A stretch of 5,425 nt of DNA from an uncultured Porphyromonadaceae bacterium (GTDB lineage Bacteria; Bacteroidota; Bacteroidia; Bacteroidales; Muribaculaceae), in the NCBI GenBank assembly GCA_900549445.1, contig UROS01000154.1:1-5425 (forward strand), in the 5' to 3' direction. Below are positions 1 through 5,425 of the stretch, piece by piece. The notes below the pieces were generated by a model. It saw nothing but the letters and a program-made list of their open reading frames with translations, had not been told where the DNA came from and did not search any database. Position numbers and translations under genes: made by a program. How positions within the stretch are numbered: the first letter of the stretch is position 1; each line of letters opens with the position of its first letter.

Positions 1-739
1 GGATTACCGAAGTGCCTTCGAGAGCAGGGAGTCGGTAAAGCGCCTGCTCGATTTTCTCGCGGTCGTTGGTGGTGTAGAACGAAAGATGTTTCACTATCTC
101 CATTACCGGCTGGTTGAGAAGTACCGAGTGATTGTCGATTATCACCACGTGGTCGAGAATTTTGTCGATGTCGCGAACCTGATGGGTGGAGATTATCACG
201 GTGCGTTCGTCGGTCATCTCCGATGCTATGAAGCGCCGGAAGGTACTTTTGCCCGGAATGTCGAGTCCGTTTGTAGGCTCATCCATCAGAAGGAGCGAGG
301 TATTGCAGGCAAGAGCGAAACACATATACGCCTTTTTCTTCTGACCCATGGAGAGTGCGCCGAGATTGAGATCGGGATCCAGATCAAAGGTGGTAAGATG
401 GCGTCGTAGATCTTCGTAGGAGAATTTCGGATAGAACGAGGCGTTGAGCTTTGCATATTGGCTCATCCTTACGTTGGGAAGTGAGAATTCCTCGGGCACA
501 ATCATAATCTCGGCGAGCGTTTCCGGAAGACGCTTGCGGGTATCGACACCCTTGTAGGTCACTTTCCCGCTTTTGGGCGTAAGTAACCCGCAAATGAGAT
601 AGAGAAGGGTAGATTTACCTACTCCGTTGCGTCCCAGCAGCCCGTAGATACCCCCGGAGGGCAGCTCAAGCGAGAAATCGCTTACAGTAGGCACCGGCTG
701 CTTCGGATAAGTGAAAGAGAGATTTTCAATTCTAAGCAT
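1..739 (-). CDS. ABC transporter ATP-binding protein (YtrB-like), C-terminus cut by window edge
   Basis: This is the ATPase subunit of an ABC transporter; it would hydrolyse ATP at the cytoplasmic face of a membrane permease not seen here. I translated it by hand from the ATG at 739-737; 246 codons stay open to the window edge. Visible motifs are Walker A GRNGVGKST (residues 36-44), signature LSMGQ (129-133), Walker B LLLMDEP (149-155), D-loop NGLD (157-160) and the switch histidine in STHQ (H186). At the Q-loop position the sequence reads VPEE (81-84), so a glutamate appears to replace the usual glutamine. The N-terminus MLRIENLSF is a typical ABC start, which supports the chosen ATG. The domain is nearly complete, and probably a few dozen residues are missing. 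The short single-domain form and the operator-like repeat upstream recall the YtrB-type ATPases of GntR-controlled operons. The substrate cannot be told. It is the first gene of its transcript, with its own promoter at 782-812. Confidence 0.93.
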   Translation of the reverse strand, partial: MLRIENLSFTYPKQPVPTVSDFSLELPSGGIYGLLGRNGVGKSTLLYLICGLLTPKSGKVTYKGVDTRKRLPETLAEIMIVPEEFSLPNVRMSQYAKLNASFYPKFSYEDLRRHLTTFDLDPDLNLGALSMGQKKKAYMCFALACNTSLLLMDEPTNGLDIPGKSTFRRFIASEMTDERTVIISTHQVRDIDKILDHVVIIDNHSVLLNQPVMEIVKHLSFYTTNDREKIEQALYRLPALEGTSVI

Positions 740-756
740 ATCTGACTTGTCTTAAT

Positions 757-780
757 GGTGTATTGGTGAACTATTACACC
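757..780 (-). promoter_or_regulatory. Putative GntR/YtrA-type operator, inverted repeat GGTGTA-N12-TACACC
   Basis: The half-sites are perfect: GGTGTA at 757-762 and TACACC at 775-780, separated by 12 bases. The repeat begins one base downstream of the -7 element of the ABC promoter and covers the expected transcription start (about 775 on the minus strand), so a bound protein would block initiation. From memory, the Bacillus subtilis repressor YtrA (GntR family) recognises AGTGTA-N13-TACACT in front of an ABC transporter operon; the core GTGTA/TACAC here is the same, with a spacer one base shorter. No regulator gene is visible in the window. The assignment is inference from motif, position and the adjacent ATPase gene. 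Confidence 0.45.
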
Positions 781-781
781 G

Positions 782-812
782 CAAAGATATATCAAATAAT
801 TTAATCTCCAAA
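782..812 (-). promoter_or_regulatory. Bacteroidetes-type promoter for the ABC ATPase gene
   Basis: Read on the minus strand, TTTG (812-809) is followed by a 19-base spacer and TATCTTTG (789-782). This matches the Bacteroidetes primary-sigma consensus TTTG-N19-21-TAnnTTTG exactly. Transcription would start at about 775, giving a leader of roughly 36 bases before the ATG at 739. The element sits in an A/T-rich stretch. Confidence 0.75.
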
Positions 813-832
813 ATTTTTTCCAAAAATTCATG

Positions 833-877
833 AAAAAACCACTGGGATGTCCGGATTTATTTGTCCTGACATCCCAG
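833..877 (-). terminator. Intrinsic-terminator-like hairpin, minus-strand polarity, no gene assigned
   Basis: The arms CTGGGATGTC (842-851) and GACATCCCAG (868-877) pair over 10 bp. A C/T mismatch follows, then three more pairs (853-855 with 864-866), around an 8-base loop. On the minus strand the stem is followed by TGG and then six T (838-833), with a further T5 at 825-821. On the plus strand the stem is followed by non-T-rich sequence, so the polarity is minus. Any transcript ending here would come from positions above 878, where no minus-strand gene is recognisable before tilS at 2369. It may end a small RNA, a decayed gene, or read-through and antisense transcription, and it would insulate the ABC promoter just downstream. 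Confidence 0.6.
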
Positions 878-993
878 CGCCGGTTTGTGAATCAGATCAT
901 TATCTCTTCGTCATCTACGTGCAGTAGAAAGTGGCGATCTGGTTGAACGGAATCTTTTCTAAATTGTCGTAAAATATGCGTGTGGTCGGCTTA
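878..993. other. Intergenic stretch with no recognised gene; possible minus-strand gene remnant
   Basis: No complete ORF or known RNA is seen here. On the minus strand one frame is open for 33 codons between a TAA at 993-991 and a TGA at 894-892, ending RHFLLHVDDEEIMI. The TGA lies 14 bases before the terminator-like hairpin, which is the spacing expected at a gene end. The frame has no ATG, GTG or TTG near its beginning. A second minus frame ends at a TAG (917-915) with KIPFNQIATFYCT. Both could be chance, but together with the terminator they leave open a decayed gene or a small transcript. Confidence 0.25.
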
Positions 994-1024
994 CTTGCGC
1001 TTTCGCCGGAAAATGGTATCTTTG
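994..1024 (+). promoter_or_regulatory. Bacteroidetes-type promoter for the thioredoxin-like gene
   Basis: CTTG at 994-997 (three of four bases of the TTTG -33 consensus), a 19-base spacer, and TATCTTTG at 1017-1024 (a full TAnnTTTG -7). Transcription would begin at about 1029-1034, leaving a very short leader of some 12-17 bases before the ATG at 1046. The site lies downstream of the alternative upstream ATG at 980, so it decides the start of the gene. Confidence 0.72.
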
Positions 1025-1045
1025 TGCGTAAATAGCAACATAAAC

Positions 1046-2365
1046 ATGGGAAAATATAGTAAAATTATCATAATGCTGGCTGCCATAGTCACGGTTTTGG
1101 CTGCAACAGCGTCGCCTGCGTCCAATTTCATCAAAGTTGCAGGAATAGTGAAAGGGGTGTCGCCACAAAATCCATGCACATTACTTATAAACGAATGCGA
1201 TGTATGCGAGCGAAGCGCACGCCGTGTGGCTCAACTGGATTCAGCAGGATGTTTTGCAGAAGAAATTCCGTTTTATTACGGTCACACGTTCACTATAAAT
1301 TTCAACAGAGGCCTGTTTGTAAATGCATATGCGGAGCCTGGCGATTCCGTTTTTCTGAGCATCGATGCAACGGAAAACCCGGTTGAATTCCACCTGTCCG
1401 GCGACCACTCGGTGCTGAACGAGGAGTATTCACACGCCGTTTACGATCTCGCGCCGTTGTACTATAATATTAAGCTTCCTGCCGATACGGTAGGATTAGG
1501 CTTATATTTGTCTGCATTCAAAAGTGAGGTGGCCCGTACTGGTGAAATTGTCGGTAAGTATATCCGCGAAAATAGCCTCCATTCGTCTGCGGCGGAATTA
1601 CTTATGCTCGACAATATCTTTATTCCGGCGAATATGGCAATTGGCTTCCGCGGAGAAAGTGTTGGCGAACAGATTGCGTTTTTTACTGACTCTCTGTTTG
1701 ATATAGCCAACGTGCGCAACACTCGGGTTATGATTTTTCCTTACCATTTGAGCGCTCTGTTGCGTAGAAGTCCCGATTATGCGCATAAAATGCCTAAGTC
1801 TCTGATACGCGACCTTATGTATGCAACAATGGAAGATGCGAGTCCGAAACGTGAAGATTTCGCAAATCCCGAATATTATGACCGCCTTTTTGCCGATAAT
1901 ACTGTCTCTCCTGATATTTCCCGTATTAGCCCGGGCAATATAGCGGTTTGGGCGAACGATTCTCTTTACAATATCGACAGCGTCAATCCGATAGAATGGT
2001 TGAAAAAACAATATCCTTCATGTCCGGCTTATGTCGACGTGAGCGCAACCTGGTGTGGCCCCTGCCGTGCCGCATTGGCCGGGAGCGAAGGATTGCGGGA
2101 ACATTTTCTCGGTTCCGATATCGTTTTTGCGATTATTTGGCTGAAATCGGATATGGATGCGTGGCGTGAACTCGCTCCTCGGTTCCGCAACGCAGTCCAT
2201 ATTTTTATTCCCGAAGAGGAAATGTCGAACAGAATAATAGAATCACTTAATTTACAGGGATTTCCCTCATATTATTTCATTGACCGTAACGGTGAGATCT
2301 CCTCAAAAGAGATCCCTCATTTCAACGATTGCCGGCTTATCGACTTTCTTAAGGGAAACCAGTGA
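1046..2365 (+). CDS. Exported thioredoxin-like protein (TlpA/ResA-type fold)
   Basis: A 439-residue protein predicted to act outside the cytoplasm as a thiol-disulfide oxidoreductase. Residues 1 to about 22 form a signal peptide: K3 and K6, then the hydrophobic run IIIMLAAIVTVLAATA. There is no lipobox cysteine, so a soluble periplasmic form is more likely than a lipoprotein. Residues 27-118 resemble the beta-rich N-terminal domain (DUF4369-like) that precedes thioredoxin domains in many Bacteroidetes proteins, including the AEPGDSV stretch at 96-102. Residues 119-320 look mostly helical and I cannot assign them. The C-terminal thioredoxin fold (about 322-435) has the active site WCGPC (336-340) and the cis-proline segment GFPSYYFID (405-413). 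An in-frame ATG at 980 would add 22 residues, but it lies upstream of the promoter and would bury the signal peptide; the ATG at 1046 is preferred. A second CxxC (CDVC, 51-54) is unusual. Its partner is unknown. It has its own promoter and converges on tilS. Confidence 0.88.
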   Translation: MGKYSKIIIMLAAIVTVLAATASPASNFIKVAGIVKGVSPQNPCTLLINECDVCERSARRVAQLDSAGCFAEEIPFYYGHTFTINFNRGLFVNAYAEPGDSVFLSIDATENPVEFHLSGDHSVLNEEYSHAVYDLAPLYYNIKLPADTVGLGLYLSAFKSEVARTGEIVGKYIRENSLHSSAAELLMLDNIFIPANMAIGFRGESVGEQIAFFTDSLFDIANVRNTRVMIFPYHLSALLRRSPDYAHKMPKSLIRDLMYATMEDASPKREDFANPEYYDRLFADNTVSPDISRISPGNIAVWANDSLYNIDSVNPIEWLKKQYPSCPAYVDVSATWCGPCRAALAGSEGLREHFLGSDIVFAIIWLKSDMDAWRELAPRFRNAVHIFIPEEEMSNRIIESLNLQGFPSYYFIDRNGEISSKEIPHFNDCRLIDFLKGNQ

Positions 2366-2368
2366 TTG

Positions 2369-3670
2369 TTAAACCGATCTCAGCGTCAGAAAATCTACGG
2401 TCGTATCCGTTACTGGGAAATGACGGGACGCGCGAATACCTATAATCCACAGTATTTCGCCATTGCGAGTCAGAACTTTTATCTTCGATTTTCTGTCGAC
2501 GGGTATTTTCAAATCGCTGAAAATGTCGCTGAGTTTACGTGTGCCTTTCATGCCGAAAGGTGCAATGCGGTCACCGTTGCGCCAGCTCCTTACGGTGAAA
2601 ACAGGATTGTCTTCCATTACGCTTGCATCGAGGTATATCACCGAACTGTCTCCGGAGGGATGAAATTCGTTGCGTGGTGACAGGCGGCCGGTGAAATGCG
2701 GGTTGGTGAAAAGGCCTACTTTCTCCTCTTCCGGATTCTTGATTTCTGTTTCGACCGGACGCAGGATGCCGCGGTCAAGCAGAAGAGTGGTACCTGAAGA
2801 ACCGCTGAATTTTCGTCCGGATTCGCGGGCACTCGCAATTATATCGTCGGTCTGCGTTATATTCAGGCCATAATCCGACAGAAGTTCGTAAAGCACAATG
2901 CGGGGATGCCGTTCGCAGGTGAGAATGTCAGTAAGCAGTATCCCGCCATCGGCTGTTGAATAATGTTCGCGCGCGCGAGCCACGGCGTCGCCATACAGTT
3001 CGAAGTTTCCGCGCAGATTTTCGATGGAGCGTGCTATGGATTTCATCGCACCGGGAAACTGCCGTTCAAATTCTGTAAGAACAACATTGCGCAAGCGGTT
3101 GCGGCAGAATTCATTTTCAAGATTCGTAGAATCAACCACGTAGTGAAGACCGCGCTCACGGCAATACTCTTCAATCTCGCCCCGGGTAAAGCCGAGAAGC
3201 GGACGGATGATTTTGCCTGAACGCGGAAGCATTCCTTTCAGGCCCGTTATACCGCTGCCCCGCAGAAGATTGAGGAAAAAAGTTTCCACGTTGTCCTCCA
3301 GATGGTGTCCTACGGCTATTCCTTGGGCGTTAAGCTCCTCAGAGAGTCGGTTCCACCAGTCGTATCTGAGACGCCGACATGCCATTTCGGTAGAGTCGCC
3401 GGTAGCTTTACGCCATGCCTCCACCTCAAAATCTTTCTTTACGAATCTTACTCCGAGCCTTTGGGCAAGTTTCCGGGCCTCCTCCTCGTCGCGCAGGCTT
3501 TCATCCCCACGCAGATGAAAATTGCAGTGTGAGGCGATACATTCGTAGCCGAGTTCCGTGAGGCCGCTGAGGAGAGCCATGGAGTCGGCGCCTCCGCTCA
3601 GCCCTACAATGATGGGGCGTTCGCGGTCTACGAGCGTTTCGAGCGTTTGTGCGAGTCGTTCGGTAAACAT
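2369..3670 (-). CDS. tilS: tRNA(Ile)-lysidine synthase TilS
   Basis: A complete 433-residue cytoplasmic enzyme that uses ATP to attach lysine to C34 of the CAU-anticodon tRNA-Ile, changing decoding from AUG to AUA; it is generally essential. The N-terminal PP-loop ATPase domain has SGGADS at 25-30. It is followed by the family segment GHHLEDNVETFFLNLLRGSG (121-140; H122, H123, D126, E129, T130), RPLL (156-159) and DSTN (180-183) with RNRLRN (190-195). A middle region at about 200-300 matches the TilS linker and substrate-binding part, and the C-terminal TilS domain spans about 358-426 (RSWRNGDRIAPFGMKG, then IGIRASRHFPVTD). Length and domain order are usual for the family. The ATG at 3670-3668 lies close after a strong hairpin. 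No promoter of the Bacteroidetes type is seen in the 62-bp gap to nrdJ, so co-transcription with nrdJ is possible. Its TAA is 3 bp from the stop of the convergent thioredoxin-like gene. Confidence 0.96.
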   Translation of the reverse strand: MFTERLAQTLETLVDRERPIIVGLSGGADSMALLSGLTELGYECIASHCNFHLRGDESLRDEEEARKLAQRLGVRFVKKDFEVEAWRKATGDSTEMACRRLRYDWWNRLSEELNAQGIAVGHHLEDNVETFFLNLLRGSGITGLKGMLPRSGKIIRPLLGFTRGEIEEYCRERGLHYVVDSTNLENEFCRNRLRNVVLTEFERQFPGAMKSIARSIENLRGNFELYGDAVARAREHYSTADGGILLTDILTCERHPRIVLYELLSDYGLNITQTDDIIASARESGRKFSGSSGTTLLLDRGILRPVETEIKNPEEEKVGLFTNPHFTGRLSPRNEFHPSGDSSVIYLDASVMEDNPVFTVRSWRNGDRIAPFGMKGTRKLSDIFSDLKIPVDRKSKIKVLTRNGEILWIIGIRASRHFPVTDTTVDFLTLRSV

Positions 3671-3678
3671 AATCTGAA

Positions 3679-3709
3679 AGATGCCGCCGGGTTTTCCTCG
3701 GCGGCATCT
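3679..3709 (-). terminator. Hairpin between nrdJ and tilS, possible weak terminator or attenuator
   Basis: A perfect 10-bp inverted repeat, AGATGCCGCC (3679-3688) and GGCGGCATCT (3700-3709), with an 11-base loop. On the minus strand it begins 23 bases after the nrdJ stop and is followed by only TTT and then mixed sequence. Its foot is 8 bases from the tilS ATG. The stem is GC-rich and stable, but the T-tract is short, so full termination is uncertain. It may end nrdJ transcripts in part, protect the nrdJ 3' end, or limit ribosome access to tilS. Confidence 0.55.
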
Positions 3710-3732
3710 AAAGAAGGTTGTTTAAGAGGTTA

Positions 3733-5375
3733 TTATCCGCATTTGGAGGTGCCGCACGAGGTACATATCAGGCATCCTTCCTGATATATCAGCGTCTCCT
3801 GTCCACAGTTGGGGCATCGCTGCCCGTTTGCCGCGGTTCCCGAAGGAATGTATTTCTTAAGCGCTCGTTCTACACCCATTTTCCAGGTGTTGATTGAACT
3901 CGAGTCAAGCTCGAGTCCGTTTACGAGCTTGATTACCTGGTCGATTGGCATTCCGTAGCGAAGCACGCCTGAAATCAGCTTGGCGTAGTTCCAGTATTCG
4001 GGGTTAAACTTGTCGCTGAGGCCTTCTATGGTAGTTTTGTAGCCGCGCTTGTTGATGAACTGGAAGTCGTAGCGTTTTTTGCCATCGCCTTCAACTACTT
4101 TTATAATCTTGCCTTTGGTTACTGATTTGGGGCAGAAGATGCCGTCTTCATCATCAGCGAGACCGGTGAAAATCTCGTATGGTTTTCCGTCGATCAGTCC
4201 GACGAACGCAATCCACTTCTCTTTGTTGTTCTGGAAGCGTACCACGTCTGCCTCAAGCTCTATAGGCCGCTTGATTACATGGGGTGCTACTCCGGCCGGT
4301 GCCGGGGTTTCGTTCTCGTTTTTCTTTTTCTTCTCGTTTTCTACTGCCACGAGCACGCCCGAACGGCATCCGTCGCGGTAGATTGTGCAGCCTTTGCATC
4401 CCGAACGCCACGCCTCGACATAGAGTTTGTTTACAAGTTCAACTGTAGTGTCGGCGGGGAGGTTGACAGTTACGGAAATAGAGTGATCGACCCATTTCTG
4501 AACTCGTCCCTGCATCCTTACCTTTTCAATCCAGTTGATGTCGTTGGCGGTTGCCATATAGTAGGGTGAACGGGCCACGAGCTCGTCGAGTTCCTGCTGC
4601 GTGTAGTTGTCGCGTCGTTCTATGCCGTTGACCTTCATCCACGTAAGGAACTTCGGGTGATATACAATGTATTCCTCAAACGAGTCGCCAGTATCGTCAA
4701 CGTAATCCACGCGCGATTCCACGTCGTTGGCGTTCACCTTGCGGCGGCGTTTGTATACCGGCATAAACACCGGCTCTATTCCGCTTGATGTCTGGGTCAT
4801 GAGCGATGTCGTGCCGGTCGGGGCTATGGTCAGACAGGCTATGTTGCGACGGCCGTTCTTTACCATCTTTTCGTATGTCTCGGGGCTTGCCTTGCGTATG
4901 CGGTTTATGAACGGATTGTTTTTCTCGCGTTCCGCATCATACACTTCAAATGCGCCGCGCTCTGCTGCCATGTCGGCTGAAGACCCATATGCGGCGATGG
5001 CAAGAGCCTTGTGAACTTCAACAGAGAAATCGGTGGCTTCTTTGGTGCCGTAGCGCAGACCGAGAGCAGCAATCATATCGCCTTCGGCAGTAGTTCCAAC
5101 ACCGGTACGGCGTCCCTTGAGTGTTTTTGAACGGATTTTCTTCCAGAGGTTAAGCTCAGTTTCCTTTACCTCGGCGGTTTCGGGATCGCTCTCGATTTTC
5201 TTGAGAATAGTGTCGATTTTCTCCATCTCAAGGTCGATGATGTCGTCCATTATTCGCTGGGCTTTCGCAATATGCTCCGCAAAAAGCTCGAAATCGAAAT
5301 ATGCGTCCTTCGTGAAAGGATTCTTCACGTAGGAATAAAGGTTGATGGCGAGGAGTCGGCAACTGTCGTAGGGAC
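3733..5375 (-). CDS. nrdJ: Class II (adenosylcobalamin-dependent) ribonucleotide reductase, C-terminal part
   Basis: The enzyme reduces ribonucleotides to deoxyribonucleotides in the cytoplasm through a radical made from coenzyme B12. The last 546 residues are present; the N-terminus is lost at the contig end. A GTG at 5328-5326 is not the real start, since the frame continues upstream as PYDSCRLLAINLYSYVKNPF, a conserved segment. By comparison with class II enzymes, the cysteine in DSC (5361-5359) should be one of the redox-active pair; the N-x-C-x-E radical-site motif should lie just beyond the break. Counting from the GTG codon, other landmarks are RRTGVGTTAEGD (73-84), APTGTTSLMTQTSSGIEP (169-186, the phosphate-binding PTGT), HSISVTVNLP (282-291) and YRDGCR (317-322). 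A charged, Lys-rich linker (about 330-345) leads to an accessory domain (about 354-495) and a tail rich in cysteine: CPNC (505-508), then C519, C522, C525 and C530. The tail likely holds a zinc ribbon or the pair that re-reduces the active site. It lies upstream of tilS on the same strand. Confidence 0.94.
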
Positions 5376-5425
5376 CTGTCTCTTATACACATCTCCGAGC
5401 CCACGAGACTCGACGTCATCTCGTA
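5376..5425. other. Illumina Nextera adapter (sequencing artefact at contig end)
   Basis: Positions 5376-5394 read CTGTCTCTTATACACATCT, the 19-bp Tn5 mosaic end in reverse orientation. Positions 5395-5409 read CCGAGCCCACGAGAC, the Nextera Read 2 tail. Positions 5410-5417 (TCGACGTC) occupy the place of an 8-base i7 index, and 5418-5425 (ATCTCGTA) are the start of the P7 sequence. The order is exactly that of an untrimmed read running through its insert. Genomic sequence ends at 5375. A minus-strand ORF over the junction gives the familiar artefact peptide SLVGSEMCIRDR. This is not a natural transposon. Confidence 0.98.

Noticed and set aside
86..409. Plus-strand ORF of 107 codons
   Set aside because: It lies wholly antisense to the ABC ATPase, whose motifs are clear, and has no recognisable protein features.
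980..1045. 22-residue N-terminal extension of the thioredoxin-like protein from the ATG at 980
   Set aside because: It overlaps the -33/-7 promoter at 994-1024 and would hide an otherwise clear signal peptide that starts at 1046.
2296..2314. Inverted repeat GATCTC/GAGATC near the end of the thioredoxin-like gene, considered as a terminator
   Set aside because: Only 6 bp, inside the coding sequence, and without a T-tract on either strand.
2366..3532. Several plus-strand ORFs across tilS (for example 2366-2680 and 3207-3518)
   Set aside because: They are antisense shadows of tilS with no promoter and no recognisable domain.
3899..3917. Direct repeat CTCGAGTC-AAG-CTCGAGTC, possible protein-binding site
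   Set aside because: It falls inside nrdJ and simply encodes LELDSS; there is no intergenic context.
4313..4344. Pyrimidine-rich tract considered as a regulatory or slippage site
   Set aside because: It encodes the Lys/Glu-rich linker of NrdJ, and the frame is intact on both sides.
5376..5394. Tn5/IS50 mosaic end as a sign of a natural transposon
   Set aside because: It is followed by the Nextera adapter tail, an index and P7, so it comes from library preparation.
5228..5419. Minus-strand ORF of 63 codons reading from the contig end into nrdJ
   Set aside because: Its N-terminus is translated Nextera adapter (contains MCIRDR) and the rest is nrdJ in the wrong frame.

Overview
The window looks like the end of a draft contig from a member of the Bacteroidales (phylum Bacteroidota). 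Three things suggest this. Two promoters of the Bacteroidetes type (TTTG-like -33, N19, TAnnTTTG -7) can be read. The exported thioredoxin-fold protein has the architecture common in this phylum. The ribonucleotide reductase fragment is of the adenosylcobalamin-dependent kind found in gut Bacteroidales. A closer placement (for example Muribaculaceae) would be a guess from moderate GC content and gene style.

Layout: positions 1-739 (minus) hold most of an ABC transporter ATPase, cut by the window start. Positions 740-1045 are a divergent regulatory region. It has one promoter for each flanking gene, a 6-bp inverted repeat (GGTGTA-N12-TACACC) over the predicted start of the ABC transcript, and an intrinsic-terminator-like hairpin with minus-strand polarity that has no recognisable gene in front of it. 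Positions 1046-2365 (plus) encode an exported thioredoxin-like protein with a WCGPC active site. It converges, with only 3 bp between stop codons, on tilS (2369-3670, minus), the tRNA(Ile)-lysidine synthase. Upstream of tilS, 62 bp away, lies the C-terminal part of a class II ribonucleotide reductase, nrdJ (3733-5375, minus). A 10-bp perfect hairpin sits between nrdJ and tilS, directly before the tilS start codon.

The last 50 bases (5376-5425) are not genomic. They match the Illumina Nextera transposon end, Read 2 adapter, an 8-base index and the start of P7. The genome sequence therefore ends at about 5375, inside nrdJ, and any protein read through the junction is an artefact.

The genes do not form one pathway: an ABC ATPase that may be controlled by a GntR/YtrA-type repressor, an envelope redox protein, and two housekeeping enzymes (tRNA modification and dNTP synthesis) that may share a transcript. 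I did not find a new multi-gene system. The points most worth following are the YtrA-like operator, the orphan terminator and the adapter at the contig end.
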